Assembly (NCBI RefSeq): GCF_022539315.1
Contig: NC_066313.1
Span: 35,129,059-35,193,058, forward strand
Origin: Serinus canaria
Taxonomy: Eukaryota; Chordata; Aves; Passeriformes; Fringillidae
Reading direction: 5' to 3'
Length of the DNA stretch: 64,000 bases
Below the pieces are notes generated by a model. That model searched no databases, had not been told where the DNA came from, and saw only the letters and a list, made by a program, of their open reading frames with translations. Positions 35,207 through 48,348 of the stretch are shown here, one piece after another; position 1 is the first letter of the stretch; every line of letters starts with the position of its first letter. Both the position numbers and the translations under genes were made by a program.

Positions 35207-38200
35207 AAGGGTTTTTTCTAGAATTAAATGATTTCTTTTAGCTTTATGTTTTAGTGACAGAATACTGGAATAGGAAAAAAAGGCAATATATAAAGATTAA
35301 GTTAAGTTTATCAAACAGTTAAGCTAAAGTGAATGAAGCAAAATACAAATTCTTAAAAAAAGTCTGGTTTAACTTACGGTTTTAGAGAAGCTTTCTCTTC
35401 CTAAATTTACATTGCATTTTTCAGATATTAAAAACAAAACAAAGCAAAACAAGCTAAATATTTTAAAAGGTAAGTGTTTACTCTGAAGTAACATATTTTT
35501 AAACTTTTAAAATTTAATATAAACATAATCATGCTTTTAATATGACTAATTCCAGTAAAAAAAAAGAAAAATTAATGTGAATGTCATCATATATTGAAGT
35601 TTCAGATAAGGGGCATCATAATGCAATTCTTTCTGTAGCTTAGAATAATATATATTCTTAAATAAATTTTTCACATGGTAGTGTTCTGATCCAATATTCC
35701 ATCTGGAGAGGTTAATCACCCTCATGTGGTCTTCATATATATTTGTAAATATGTGCAATATATTTTAAATATACACACATATTTAATAATGTTTGAGGAG
35801 CCAAAAATTGTCATAATGGAAGTAAGCTACTAAAAACACAACACAATTCTTGTGTTTAGAAGCTGCCTAAACTAACAAAGAAAAAATTCCTGCATCTCTT
35901 CTCATATATTCTGGCTTTCTGACAACAAAAGTGATCTGCTGTCTATATCTAAAATCTGCTTGGTTAGGCCATACCAATATGACAGGGAAGAATATGTCTG
36001 AGATTCAATTATCACTTTGGATTTTAGTGACTGATCTTCTCAGATGCTGTACATTCTATCAGTGTCAGAAACTTATGTCCTGATGGGATTTAGATGCTAC
36101 AAGTAGAAGATGAACACAGGAAAGGATCTGTGCATGCTAACAGATGTCAGTTGTGGTCACGAGTCTCCTTCAGGTACAATTAATCCTTAAGAGGTGAAAA
36201 AAAGAGCATCTTTCTCATGCACAATTTTGTTAGAAGAACAGAGCAGAACAATTGGAAGGCAGACCAAGCAAAGCTACTCAGCTGGCTATGCAGCCAAGAG
36301 ATTGAGTTTAAAAGAGGAAAAGTGCACAATTTGTCTTCTGATTTCCAAGCTTGTAGGGTCCACTTGTTTCACATTGTCAGGATTTTCTGTACACCTGTGA
36401 CCAAAGAAATTTAATTTTCTTAAACAAAAAAGAAAGCTGAGAATCATATTTAACCACATCATTTTGCAAGCTAGATATGGAACACATAATCCTTTCCTTC
36501 TAAGTATGTTCATAGGCTTTCAGGGAATGGTCCTGATTCTTAATGCAATCTCCTGCAGCACTGACTGCACTTGAGTGAGATCACCTTATATAGATCCCAA
36601 ATCTCACCTTCAAAGCAGAGTTTTTTGTTTAATCTGCCTCACCAAATTTCTGACTGGCCCTTTCTAGTCTGATGTCATGTTCTTTAACTGCTCACATTCT
36701 TTCTCTTCAGGATGAATTATTCATCATTCGGACACACTCCAAAAGGCACAGACACTTTTAAAAGACTGGAGATAGTTCATGCCATTAAAAGTAACCATCT
36801 CTGGGAAACATGCTTTTGTTTCCTGACTCTGCCTCCTGCTCTCCTGCAGAAAATGCTTTCAGCTTTCAGAGTCTTTTCCCTGAATATGGTCTTCATTCTT
36901 CATCAAATTACCCATTCATTTCTCCCTACAAGCATGTGGTCCCACGTTGGTCTGGAACACATAGAGGGTTATTGAATTACATGGTTATTTGTGACCTGTA
37001 AAATTGATACCAAGTTTATTATGGTGCAGCTGACTCGGTTTCGGATTTCAGACGTTATTAATCATAATAGAAAAGAGTGTAACAGCAGGAGCAGGTCTGG
37101 TGGAGGAGACTTCAGACTGAGGTTTGTCCTATATGCAGGCTGCAAACCAATTAAAACTATACATATTTAAAGCAGAAATTCAAACTTGTGAGATCTCTAG
37201 TTCATTACATTTGCTTTTCAGACATTGAAACAGATAAGGTCACTTATGCCCTTGGAAGTTTGCATTGCTTTTATCTGGGAAAAAAATGAAATGAAAAATG
37301 GAGCTCAATATAGACAGACAAGAAAAAAATCCCAGTTCAGGTCTTCTTCATTTGCACTAACTGTTGAAATAGTTTTGCAAAATGAAAATTTATGAAATAC
37401 TGAAGGATAGATTCTGATTTAAGTTACCATGGGGTAAACTTAAATTGTTCCCATGATGGGAGCATATCTATGTAAATGAAAACAAAATCAGAGTTTAGTG
37501 ATATCAATTACCTAGACATGGTTTATATCCATCCCATTGGAAGTCATTAGTAAAAATCTAACACTTGAGCTGGAAAAAACCCAGGCACACATACTGTGGG
37601 AGCCATGGTTAGTTTGTCTTCCAATGCATTTACAGAAGTTGTTCAAAAAAAACTGTCTGAAACTAAAAATTATACTACAACAAGAAGTGCTTTTTCTTCT
37701 AAGTAAATATACATTCTTGTGACTTCTGGGAAAATCATCATGTAGGAAGTGTTTAAAGAGCTGTGGCTCACACTAGACCCCCATTAATGCTGTAGTGTGG
37801 GGCAACAGCTGTGCTTTTAGGGGCTATATGACCATTTTTATTGTGGGCAGCTGACTCTAGGAGACCTGTTTGAGCAGGGGAGTTGGTTAACATGACCTCT
37901 AAACATCTTTGGTGCTGAGGTGCATCAGGGAAACTCCTTGCTGCATAATGACATTGAGGACAGAAATAAGGGAAAGACTCACAAAAACCTTACTGGGTAG
38001 CCCCAGCTACTAGTTATTACAATATTGAAGGTGAGGATTTTGAAGAGAGAAAACATGTGATGCTTCAAAGGCACAGGCTAGCAGAAAGCAAGAAAAATTT
38101 TCCCAGATGGCGGATACCTTTAAAGCTGCATTCTTGACCCATGGGTTGAATTATGCAGTTCTCAGCATGTCATTCCAGGATCTTTGCACAGACAAAAGGA

Positions 38201-38429
38201 TGTTGGTTACCATGAACCTGTTCAAAATACAGGGTGCTCATCACCATGCTGCTGTGCCTCCATTGAGTCAGTCACCATAAGGGGCTTCTGGAATGGGGAC
38301 TAGTGATCTACCTCAAAAATTGTTTGGTGCATTAAATTAATGGCTAATTTTGAATTTTGGATTAGTTTTATCAAAGGCAGAAGGCAGAGTTTTACAGAGT
38401 ATGTGAACACTCGATTGAAGAGACCTGAG

Positions 38430-38461
38430 GTTATTGTTTGCAGCTACCTGCAAACAATAAC
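38430..38461. repeat. Perfect 14-bp hairpin, 4-base loop
   Basis: GTTATTGTTTGCAG at 38430-38443 pairs exactly with CTGCAAACAATAAC at 38448-38461 around the loop CTAC. It is too short for a microRNA precursor and has no T-run after it that would suggest an RNA polymerase III transcript. Confidence 0.85.
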
Positions 38462-41118
38462 ATTAAATTTATGTGCTGAATCACTAAAAATATTTGCCCA
38501 AGTCTTTTCAAGAGCTCAAAGACAATGTGTTGACACTACAAACACAGTTGTGAAGGAGAACATAACACAACCATTTATACTGTGTTTCTTTGCTCTGTCA
38601 GATCCTCTAGTCTGCAGAAGCTTTTAGAAACTGTCATTTTATTTTGGGGATATTCAGCTCTGATAGCAAATAATTTTGCATAAAGCTTAAAATTCTAGTA
38701 CATACAGTAAGGCTAAATCCCCAGAGTACCTCTCAGCTTTGAACAGTGCTGCTTAGGAAAAGAAGTGATTGCACATGCAAAAGAAAATCAGAAATAAAAC
38801 CTATCTATGCTGAAAAATTGAAAACCAAATGGGGAGATAAATAATATGCAACTTCAAAGTAAGTCTTGCCACACAAATCCTATAATCACTGTGAGAAAAA
38901 GGGATTATGTAAATACATTTGGTGATTATAAAAATTACATATTCCAAATTATTTAATTTCATTATACACTGAAAGTTACACAAGTAAATACCTACTCTAC
39001 CTGCATTTTTCCAACCTGCCTTTTTGTAATTTTTGAGAATTATCTACAAGCCAGACAATGTATGACCCATGTGACAAGCTAGATTTTGTTTAGCAAATTA
39101 TTATCATGCATGTGCCATGAATTATTTCAGAGCAGAAAAACTGATAGTGCATGAAAAACAATCAAGAAATCTCTTCACCTTCTTGCATAACTTTTATATC
39201 TCATCTTTGAGCTATGAATGATGTGCTGAGTGCCCAGCCACAGGTCCTCTTGATCAAAATGTACTACATAAGATACAGTGAAAGTAAGGTACCAGGAAGA
39301 TACAGGAGAAGGAAGAGAAGATAATGAAAACTGTGAGGTACAGTAATAATGATGTTTGATGCATGCATAGCCAGATATCCAAGGCCAAAAGGTGAAAGGG
39401 ACACCATTGGAACATCCCTTTTTCCCTCAGGAAAAGGATGGGCAAGTATAAATATTGAAAGACACTCAATTAGCCTCTGGTGAAGCTACAGAGAGAGAAA
39501 TAAAAAAGGCCTGGACACCTTGTACATCAGTGTGGGTGAGGTGTTTTCTGTTAAGAAGGGATTTACAAATTGGAGAAAATAGGATAGCAGGAACAGTCTG
39601 GGTCAGATAGGTTTCTCTGCATGGATATGCACGGGTTGAGTGGTGACCCACGGGGGAGAATAACAACCTCCAGTGCTTGTATGAAGAATATATGGGATCC
39701 TAAGATGAAGAAGAGTCCTCCCTGGGAAGACAGAAGACAAAGAAAAACTCCACTTGGAATCTGTAATGTGAGTGTCTTAATTCACAATTATTTTTTTTTT
39801 TTAGAAAATAACTACTTTAAGGTCTGCTAGAGTGAGTCAGAGCAGCTACAAAAGTAAGGCAAGGAATGGTGCAAGACAGATCTTGCAACAAAGAGGACAG
39901 CCTAAACCAGCAAGGAACTGTGTGAGGCCAAGGGAGAGGAGGCTGCCGGGTCCTCACCAAATGATGAGGGGTGGCCTTGCTCCCTGGAAAGGCTTAACAA
40001 CCCCTAAGTGCGGGAGAAAAGTATGTGGAAAGGAAAATTTCAGCCAGAGATTATGTAGTGACCCCTGGGGCTAGGGATTTGCAAGTGACGCCCTAAAATT
40101 TGAATCTGATCCCTGATGCTGCCAAATAAGTCACAATGAAGATTAAATATGGGTGTCTGACCCAGATACCTACATCCAACTATGTCAGAGCACCAGTATT
40201 TACTGAAAATGTCTTTAGAACTGCTCCCCAAGGCAGGAAAGCATCGTCTTGTAGCAGCAGGAGCACAAAGAGACGGGCAAACTCAGGGAGAGGTCATTGT
40301 AGCACAGGGAAATCAAATAACACTGCCTTGTCTTCAGAAAACACTCTGATCACCAAAAGGCCCTTCATCTCCAGCCAAAACTCACATCCACTAACAGTGT
40401 GGATATAGAATTTGTAGGAAGTGTGGCTGAGTTTTGATTCAGCCAGATGAATATCACTGGTATTTTACGCTGCACCTAATCCAGTGGCTCTCCACCTCAT
40501 TGCCAAAGAGACAGTCACCATCTCCTCTCCTCTCTCCTCACCTCACGCCATCCACTGGGCATTATGTCTCCTCTAACATGTGAGATTGAATAATCCCCTT
40601 CAGGATTTAGATGAAAAAAGAGATTTCATGGAAATCTTTTTGGTTCATTTGTGTGTTAGTAGTTTAGTTTTTCTACAGATCAGCTGGACCAGCTTCAGTT
40701 GCAGCTCTAATGGGAAACAGTAGAGGTGAACAGCTGAAAACCAAAAGCAGAAGGGAACAGCACTTGGAGTGCACTGCTCAGTCATGTCAGTTTGAAACCT
40801 GCATCAGGCTACAAACCATGTCTCCCTAGTGACAGCCTCTTCTCAGTAGGACAGAATTAGTATTTTTTTTCCTTCTCTGTAAGAAGACGGGGAAAACACA
40901 ACTCATTAACAACTGTGGACCACTAAGCAGTGAGGACAAAAATAAGTAGAAAGTAGATAACAGATAGCCCCCTTCTTGAAGGCCTTTCAGTTTAGCAGAG
41001 CTCTTGTTTGACTTTTTGATGGGTTATCAGCAGAACTTTCTTTTTATTTTCCTAGGAGGAAGTCCAGAAAACAGGATTTCTCATTTGCGAGAGATTGCCT
41101 TTTAGGGGAAGCTAAAAT

Positions 41119-41175
41119 TAAAAAAAAAAAACCAACCAAAAAACAAAACCTAAAAGAACCCCCCAAAAAACAAGG
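41119..41175. repeat. A/C-rich low-complexity tract
   Basis: An A12-type run followed by ACCAACCAAAAAACAAAACC and then C- and A-runs (CCCCCCAAAAAACAAGG). It resembles the tract at 5465. No attached element is recognisable. Confidence 0.6.
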
Positions 41176-43324
41176 AATAAAGGAATAACCCTGAATCAAG
41201 ATGAAAATATGAAAATTCCAACATAGCACAGGAGGTCTAAAAGAAATTAATTAAGAAACTATGAATTATTGCATCTCACTTGAGTTTAGTGTTGACAAAT
41301 GGAATGTCTATCAGCCAGACATTCTGAATGCTCTTTCATCACCTGAGAGAAAGAAGGCTCTCTAGAAGCTCTGTCAAGGTCATAGACTTGTTTTGAGAGG
41401 AAAAGCTCACTCTTCATTGCATTGACTGCCTCAAGTTTAGAAGTCTAAGTATCCAAGTCTAAATATTCCTGTTCAAGCACTCATTTTTGTAATCAGTCAC
41501 TAAATACTTGCCAAGCATATTCTTAAATATTAAAAAAACCCAACATAGTACAAGAGTAATATTGATGACTATGTAAAAGTTAGAACAAAATGAAACAAGA
41601 GAAAAGAAATCAAGCTTCCTCTACCTCCAGTGCCATCAGGGGATAACGCTGGAGTCAGTGTAATCTGATTCTCTGACTCTTGCAAGAGTTTGTCTTTCTC
41701 ATCAGACCTAACACAGAAATTGTTCTCACAGGGTTCAGGTCAGTCTGCCTGTCAGTATCCATCCAAAAAGCTGCTGCAATGATTATTCCATAATTTACTG
41801 TTTTCCCAGAGCACCAGTACATGAATCCCTTAGCTGAGTCATCATGCTGTCATTCATCCATCTTTACTCCCAGTGCCCCAAATAGTCTTTGATGCTACAG
41901 TTCTCTCCCAAACTTTCAATTCTAAATGAGTGGTAAAAATCAGGAGAGCAACAGACTTCAAAGGAACCACAGTTCTCTTTGTCCTCTTAAACTACTGTTG
42001 CTTAGGAGAAACTTACCTTAAACACCTACAAACCCATTTCTTTTTTCTTCCGAAAATCTCTCTGTAATACTTTACTTTGCTATGGTGTCCACAAAATGTC
42101 AGTGGTATGCCACAAATTATTATTTCCTTAATAATTTACCATGTCCTGATCATGATGGCAAGTATCATTTCTCTACTTGGTGTTGTTTGCCATTTATGGG
42201 CACCTGCCCTTTTCTCATCCATAGACTTTAGGATCTGAGGATAAGGTCTGTATTCTTTGTCCTCAGCTGCATCTTACCCTGGCCAATGGAGTGGAAACAC
42301 ATAATAGACAAAAAATTTGAATCCCATTTCCTTCTAATAAATATTTATAGGTCCTGATTCATCAGTCATGTGTCTTATACTAATAAAATATTGGACCATT
42401 ATCTTGTGTGGAAAGTTGGCATTTTTAATGGACCTCCATCTGGAATTTCATTTTTATATATGGTCCATACTGATGCCTGAAGTTAATATTGCGCCTACAT
42501 TTCCACTCCTAAAGCACATTACTACAAGCTTATAAATTTAACCTTTTAAAATAAAATAATGTGTTCTCAGACAGCTGTCAAATGGCTTTCAAAAACCTAA
42601 ATGTAAACAGTTGTTACATTTGAGGGTGAAAAATCTGTGTCTTATTGTTACAGAATTTTTGTAAACGTTCTAAAATATTTCTGATGGCTTGGGAAGAGAA
42701 GATAGACTTGAAAATTGGACAGTGAAGCATAAAATCTTGCCATGTTTCATGTCATCCTAAATAAACTTGCTTTAATTTGTCTGCTTTTTAGAGTTTGAAA
42801 ATGTCTTTTTCATATGCAGTGTTCTTCATATTTAACCTGCAAAGGACCTGCCAAAGTTCCACTGTCATAGAACATGTATGGAAATTGATTAAAAGCTTCC
42901 AGTAAATTGTCAGTGATTGTGCAGTACTTGTATTTTGAACAGAACAAGAAATTAAGAGGAAGACCTTTTAAAGACACATACTTGTGTGGAAAGTGAACCT
43001 GAAATACCTACTTACATTATGTGCACTTAAATAGCTATTTATATAAAAACTCACAAAATTTTAAGAGCATGCATGTAAAACAAACAGATGTTATTTATAA
43101 AGCTGCCAAAATATGTATTGATGCAATCAGAATTAATTAGAGTGGGAGACAATATTTCTCTCAAAGAATAAAAGTTTCTCCTAAAAATTCCTTCATTCTC
43201 AGAAAGTAAGACTTATACTTTATTTATCATTAAATAACTTGTAAAGCTTTTTTAAAAAACTTTGCATCATAGAATATTTCCTATTTTTTTGTTCTTGAAG
43301 TATTTAATAATGTAATTTATATAG

Positions 43325-43465
43325 TTCATAGTTTGTAACATTTTAAGGTCAGGAAGAATCAATAATATAATTTAATCCAAACACCAAATAACCCTGGATA
43401 TGAAATTTCATCCAGTGGTTTCACATAGAATGTTACATTCACACAGGTGCCTGTTATGGCACAAA
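43325..43465 (-). mobile_element. Ancient CR1-like LINE 3' end, minus strand
   Basis: AACATTTTAAGGTCAGGAAGAA, AATTTAATCCAAACACC and GAAATTTCATCCAGTGGTTTCA follow in order a 3'-end pattern I associate with old CR1-type repeats shared by turtles, crocodilians and birds (TTATAGGTCAGAAGG, ATCTAGTCTGACC, GAATTTCACCCAGTGATTCC). The copy is much more diverged than the other CR1s here. It would predate bird diversification if the identification holds. Confidence 0.5.
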
Positions 43466-44685
43466 AAGTTTTAAAATTGCATCAGGTACAGTCACCCAAA
43501 AATCAATTTTGAACGCTTGAAAAGCCCTAACATACTGACAGCTAACTCAAAGGAGTGGAAAACCACCAAGTAACAGAAGCCAAGCAATATGCTTCAGTTG
43601 GCAAGAACAAAAAAGTTTAAAATATTGAAAGAGTTGATAGAGAGAGAGGAAGCCATCAGTTTTATAGCCTAGATTCCCACTGAAACTTAAAGGCAATTCA
43701 CAAAATTGAGACAAGTAAGGGATCACAGGCATGGCAGGTACCTCAGTTAAAGTCCCCTTTTTGTATAAGGAATAAAAATTGGTAAAATTCTTTCATTTCA
43801 ATATAAACTCCTAATGTTTATACACCTCTAAGCAACAAGCTATGAAGCTATTCCCAGTCTAGCTTTCCCTTTAGCCCCCAAGCCAATGCATGTCCTGCAC
43901 ACTGATGTTCCTCAACACACAGACAGACAAACACATGCCCACTTGAAACAGCCCCTCTGCATGTACAGCTGAAACAAAGACATTTCCAGCAAATTCAGTA
44001 AAGTAGACCTAGTGCACATTAGTTTAGCTGTATTTTGAATAGGTCATGAGGCAAACACTTTTTTCTTCTAAGAATCAATTTTAATACTCAGAAAGGTGCA
44101 ACTTTACTTATAAGTTTTAAGTATTGCATTACATGGGCTTGCCCTCCCTGCATTAACAGCCTGAAGTATTAAGACCTTCCAGAGTTTTAAGGCATGTTAT
44201 AATAACAGAAGTGACCCACCCTGAGATTTAATAACTCTCAGCCTAGATGTCAAAAGGAAAACAGTAACTCCATGCTGTAGGCACTTTTTCTCCTCTTTAT
44301 CCTTTAAAAAGCCCTGGGCTTTTTTGATGGCTAACATGACAATCATGTTTGATTGTTCTGCAAGAAAAATACCATAAATAAAGTTTTAAATTCAGTAAAA
44401 CATAAGAATCACCTTATAAACATCATTTGAATCCTAAGGAAGTTTCCTGTTTCTTGACATTACATACAAAAAAAATGACTGCATTGAGAATGCCCTTGAG
44501 AGCACATAAAAAACTGGCAACTCCTGAAATGAAGTGTGAAATATTTTAAGAAAACAGATGTGTCTTTTTCTGATGCACTGAATGACACTGGAACATCATC
44601 AAGCTGTAGGCTGATAATTAGCTTAGCATACAATTATAATATTTTAAGAGATACATAAACGGGTGATTTGAAGAGCAAAACATAC
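43466..44685. other. Unique non-coding DNA
   Basis: No feature recognised. AT-rich with only short open frames. Confidence 0.5.
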
Positions 44686-44856
44686 ATGCTGAGCAACAAT
44701 CTGCCTTCTCTCCGCTAGTTTGTCTTCATTTCTTCTGGAAAACCCCCATGCATATGGTGTCTTTGATTCAGTGATTCCCAAGCTATGTCTCTTCCCTGTG
44801 CCCATTTCATCCTCCTGCATGTTCACTGTGAAGCAGCTGTGCATGGACCGACTCAT
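44686..44856 (-). CDS. Exon candidate with ATG, product unknown
   Basis: On the minus strand an ATG at 44856 (in-frame TAA two codons upstream) opens a frame beginning MSRSMHSCFTVNMQEDEMGT. It continues through GKRHSLGITESKTPYAWGFS to RRNEDKLAERRQIVAQH, where CAGCAT|GTATGT offers a donor (GT at 44685-44684). Unspliced, the frame ends after 70 codons. The charged, non-repetitive composition is more protein-like than most frames in the window. I cannot identify it. Alternative acceptors such as TGCTTCACAG just inside the frame would make it an internal exon. It is on the same strand as the stronger exon at 62267. Confidence 0.27.
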
Positions 44857-46044
44857 GCATTAAGCCCAGCTTCCAAATCATCCCTCTTCAAATAATGCCT
44901 TTTGTCTTACAGTTTTCTCACATCTTCAGATTTCCATTCATGCTTCACAAACTCCTCTTGGTTCTCTTTCCTCGTACAAATAAGATATTCTCCAACTATT
45001 ATCCAGCACATGCATCTCCACAGAAAGACAATCCAGTGGAAAGTGCCCTGCCCTACTCACAGGGGATGGTTTTCACTCTGTCTTCCCATATGATTCATGT
45101 TGTAGTTACTGCAGAATTTGCAGCCACCCAGAAATATTGTTCAGTGAGCCTTCAATGCATTTTTTATCTGTCCAGATTTGATTTAAAGACTGCAAACAGG
45201 GAGAAACATTACATTATGGCCAGTTGCAAGAGCTTGAGTTAATGCAATCTTAGTAAATTAATGCCTCTTAAACTGAGGTGGTGTCATTGAGTATTCTCTA
45301 AATATTTGGCTTCATTTAAAAGGCTTTAGTGCTTCTCTGGGTCTGTCTGAGTAATGAGTCACATTCAACTCTTCAGCTTTGTATTGCATTGAACTAGGAG
45401 GGCAGGTATAGATAAATATAAATGTCAATTTTTCTCTCCATATCTGCCACCTAAAATCATGCCCACACCTAACCTCTGGTAATCCATACTTTTCTGAACA
45501 TCCAAAAAAAAAAAATCAGATCAGAACTGGTCTGTTCACATTAAAATTTGAGCAGTAAAAATACTTTTGTGCATAAAGACCATAGTCATATTAAAGAAAA
45601 AATCCACCCCCTCAATACCAATGTGTTTTAGGGACAGCCTGAAGAAAAATATTTTTTTTCCTCTTGGACTCAATAGAGAGAGTTTGGAATCTCTCCTCCA
45701 GGCACTAAACAAGCCTGTCTTCTTTGAAAACCATACAACCAGAGTCAACTTCCAAGTCAGCAGTTATTTTAATTATCTTCAAGTGTAGAACTGAATTAAA
45801 GCAACTGCTGTGCTGGGAGTCCCTGATGTGTGCTTCATCTGATTTCGAAGTGTTTGGCATCTCTAGACAACTTAAGGAGACGAAAATCTTTGCAAAATAC
45901 ATAAATAAATAGATAAATAGAGAAAATGCTCTAAAAATAAAGCTATTTAAGAATGAAATTAGACCCTGTTACTGCTCTCAAGAATAAAAATGCATTAATG
46001 AGACTGAATCCCTTACACAAGAGATTATTATACGGCCTGTTGTA

Positions 46045-46256
46045 TTCTACAGTCCCTTCTGCCAGGGACAGGGCACTTTTCCAGCATTCCAGACTGCTCA
46101 AAATCCCTTTCAAACTTGAATACTTGCCCCAGGAATGGGGCATTTACAAATTCTCTGGGCAACCTTTTCCTGTATCTCCCCAGCCTCACAGTGAAGAATT
46201 TCTTCCCAGTACTGGTCTAATTCTACCCTCTCTCAGTTTGCAGCCAGTTGTTTGAA
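46045..46256 (-). mobile_element. CR1 LINE fragment, minus strand
   Basis: Reverse CR1 3' blocks are visible on the plus strand: CTGCCAGGGACAGGGCACTTTTCC, ACTGCTCAAAATCCC, AGGAATGGGGCATTTACAAA, TTCTCTGGGCAACCTTTTCC, CCAGCCTCACAGTGAAGAAT and TTCTACCCTCTCTCAGTTTG. About 210 bp survives, truncated at both ends. The 100-codon plus-strand frame across it is antisense to the element and is not a gene. Confidence 0.88.
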
Positions 46257-48296
46257 GCCTGGATCCATGAGAGCCCAGCTCTGCAGAGTGGCAGACAGGC
46301 TGTGTGCACAAGACATTCAGCACAGAACACCAGGATCATGGATATCTCTCTCTGTAAGGAAGGCATTGAGACACTTTCTGTCTCTAAAATCTCAGTAGGA
46401 CGAGACCCTCCAACATCCCTGAGCTCATGCTTCCTGCTGACACCTGTTCATTTGATAAAACTCCTTAACTTGCTCGTTACCCCGGTGTGAAAGAAAGGGC
46501 AGCATCTTTTGCAGATCTTGTTGGCACTAACACACAGCATAACCACAGCCTTTTCCTCCATCCTTCTTGCCTCTGTCATTTCTCCCGTGGCCTCTTGCAC
46601 ACTGGGCCTCAGCCAGAGTGGCTTAACCAAAGTTTTAAAAGGAGATTCCTGAAATTTCAATCAAAGTTTATTCAGAAATTTTTCAAATGTGAACCACTTA
46701 GGTAAAGCCCTGCAGCCCAGAGACTCAATTCAGATTACTTACAATTACCTGAAATGGTTTGAGCAGGGTAAATCTTCCTCTTTTCAAGCTCTTAAAGATC
46801 AAAGAGTCAGTATTCACCCTTTATGGCTTGTCTCTTTAAAACCCTGAAGTAATAATCAGAGGGCATCTTTTCTCAAGAGCTTCTATTATATCCAGACTAT
46901 ATAACTGTGCTGCAGTGGAAATAGGGATGGAAAGATATTTGCTTTTTTTATTTCATCAGGTGCCTTTAGCTTTTTTCTAAGGATATCAGTCAAGCTCCCC
47001 AAAAATCATCTCTCCTCCTCTCTCCAGAGCTTCATTTTCACAAGTTCAAATGGATATTTATTTCAAAGCTGTAAAACCAGCCTTAAAAACTCCATATTCC
47101 TTGGGTCATCTGAGTTGCAGAAATCAAAAATGGGGGCTATCTAAAATCAGAAGTGTGTTTAATAGATCTTTATATTTTACCATGACCTTACAAAACAGAG
47201 ACCTCTCTTGTGCCTTTAGTGTAACACAAAAATCTGTGCCCTTAAGGGCAGTAATCCCTTGTAATCTTGATCCTCAGGACTCATTCCCCCTTCTTCCTCC
47301 TCCCCATAAGTATTTGAATACAGTTCTGGTTTTTCTCTTGCAAAACAACTCTTAGCTGAAAACAACCTGCTTTGTGCAGCACTTAGTGCTGGCAGCACCT
47401 ACTGCTAGGTTGGAATTTACTGTTCTCTTTTAAAGTAGAGAAAAATGCCTACTGCCTGCTCTAACAAGCTGGGGACAGTAAGACAGCATGAGGCCTCACA
47501 TCAGATTTCATAAAATCCATTCACGATCGAGCCTGGATTTTGGCTGTAGCTGTTGTGTCCACTGAAATTCCATTTATGCAGTCAGATTTGATATAGCAGA
47601 AAGGGGCAGATGACACTGGTCACTGACACAGAGAAGCAGGAGATGGCAGTTCCAGCCAGAGGCCACATTTCTAGTGCAGGAATCATAGCCATAAAACAAA
47701 AGAAATGTTTCATATTTTGGCACTGTCATTCTCTCTATAGGGTCAAAAAATTAGCTTTGAACTGGACAACTTATAAGGACAAAATGAATTGTAATCATAT
47801 TCACTGAGGGCCCAGTGAATAGTTGGTCAGATCAGAAGAAAGGCAAAACAATCATCATCCTATTAGCTTCTGGTTTTGTTTATTTCTTTTTTTAAATGAA
47901 GGATTGCAATTCATGTGTCAGAGAGTGAAAATGTTGGTGTAAAATTAATCAGCTCCCCCATGTTGTGAACACTGTAAAACAACTAAAATGCAGATTTCCC
48001 TATTACACTGCTGATGTTTATACCATTTTAGACTCGTTAGGTAGATTCCATCTCCAGGAGGAGAAATATACTTTGTCAGATAATGGCAATAATCATCACG
48101 TACACCAGTGCTACTGTATGGCTGCATATATAAGCACCTAGCATTTAAGGAGCAGTAATTAAGGCCAAATATTCTGTCTGCTTTTATTTTCCCCACTTGC
48201 ATATGTGCATTACAACACAACCACTAATTATGGGACACACAATATATTAACTGCAAAATAAAATCAATGCCGACTATATTTTCTCACATCTACCTA

Positions 48297-48348
48297 TATG
48301 GGGCAATAATGTAAGACTCTTTTATGGGGCAATAACATAAGACTCTTT
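48297..48348. repeat. Two-copy 26-bp tandem duplication
   Basis: The 26-bp unit starting TATGGGGCAATAA and ending AAGACTCTTT occurs at 48297-48322 and 48323-48348, differing at two positions (AATG versus AACA in the centre). It is a recent local duplication. Confidence 0.8.

Larger units (their letters stand above)
35207..43324. other. Unique non-coding DNA
   Basis: About 8 kb without a recognisable gene. It includes the hairpin at 38430 and the A-rich tract at 41119. Around 39,470-40,420 the sequence is GC-richer and purine-rich with frames up to 90 codons; I recognise neither a protein nor a repeat family there, and an unknown LTR or non-coding exon is possible. Confidence 0.45.

Noticed and set aside
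35450..35475. Donor-like AAGGTAAGTG at about 35468
   Set aside because: The sequence upstream is AT-only low complexity with no acceptor or open frame.
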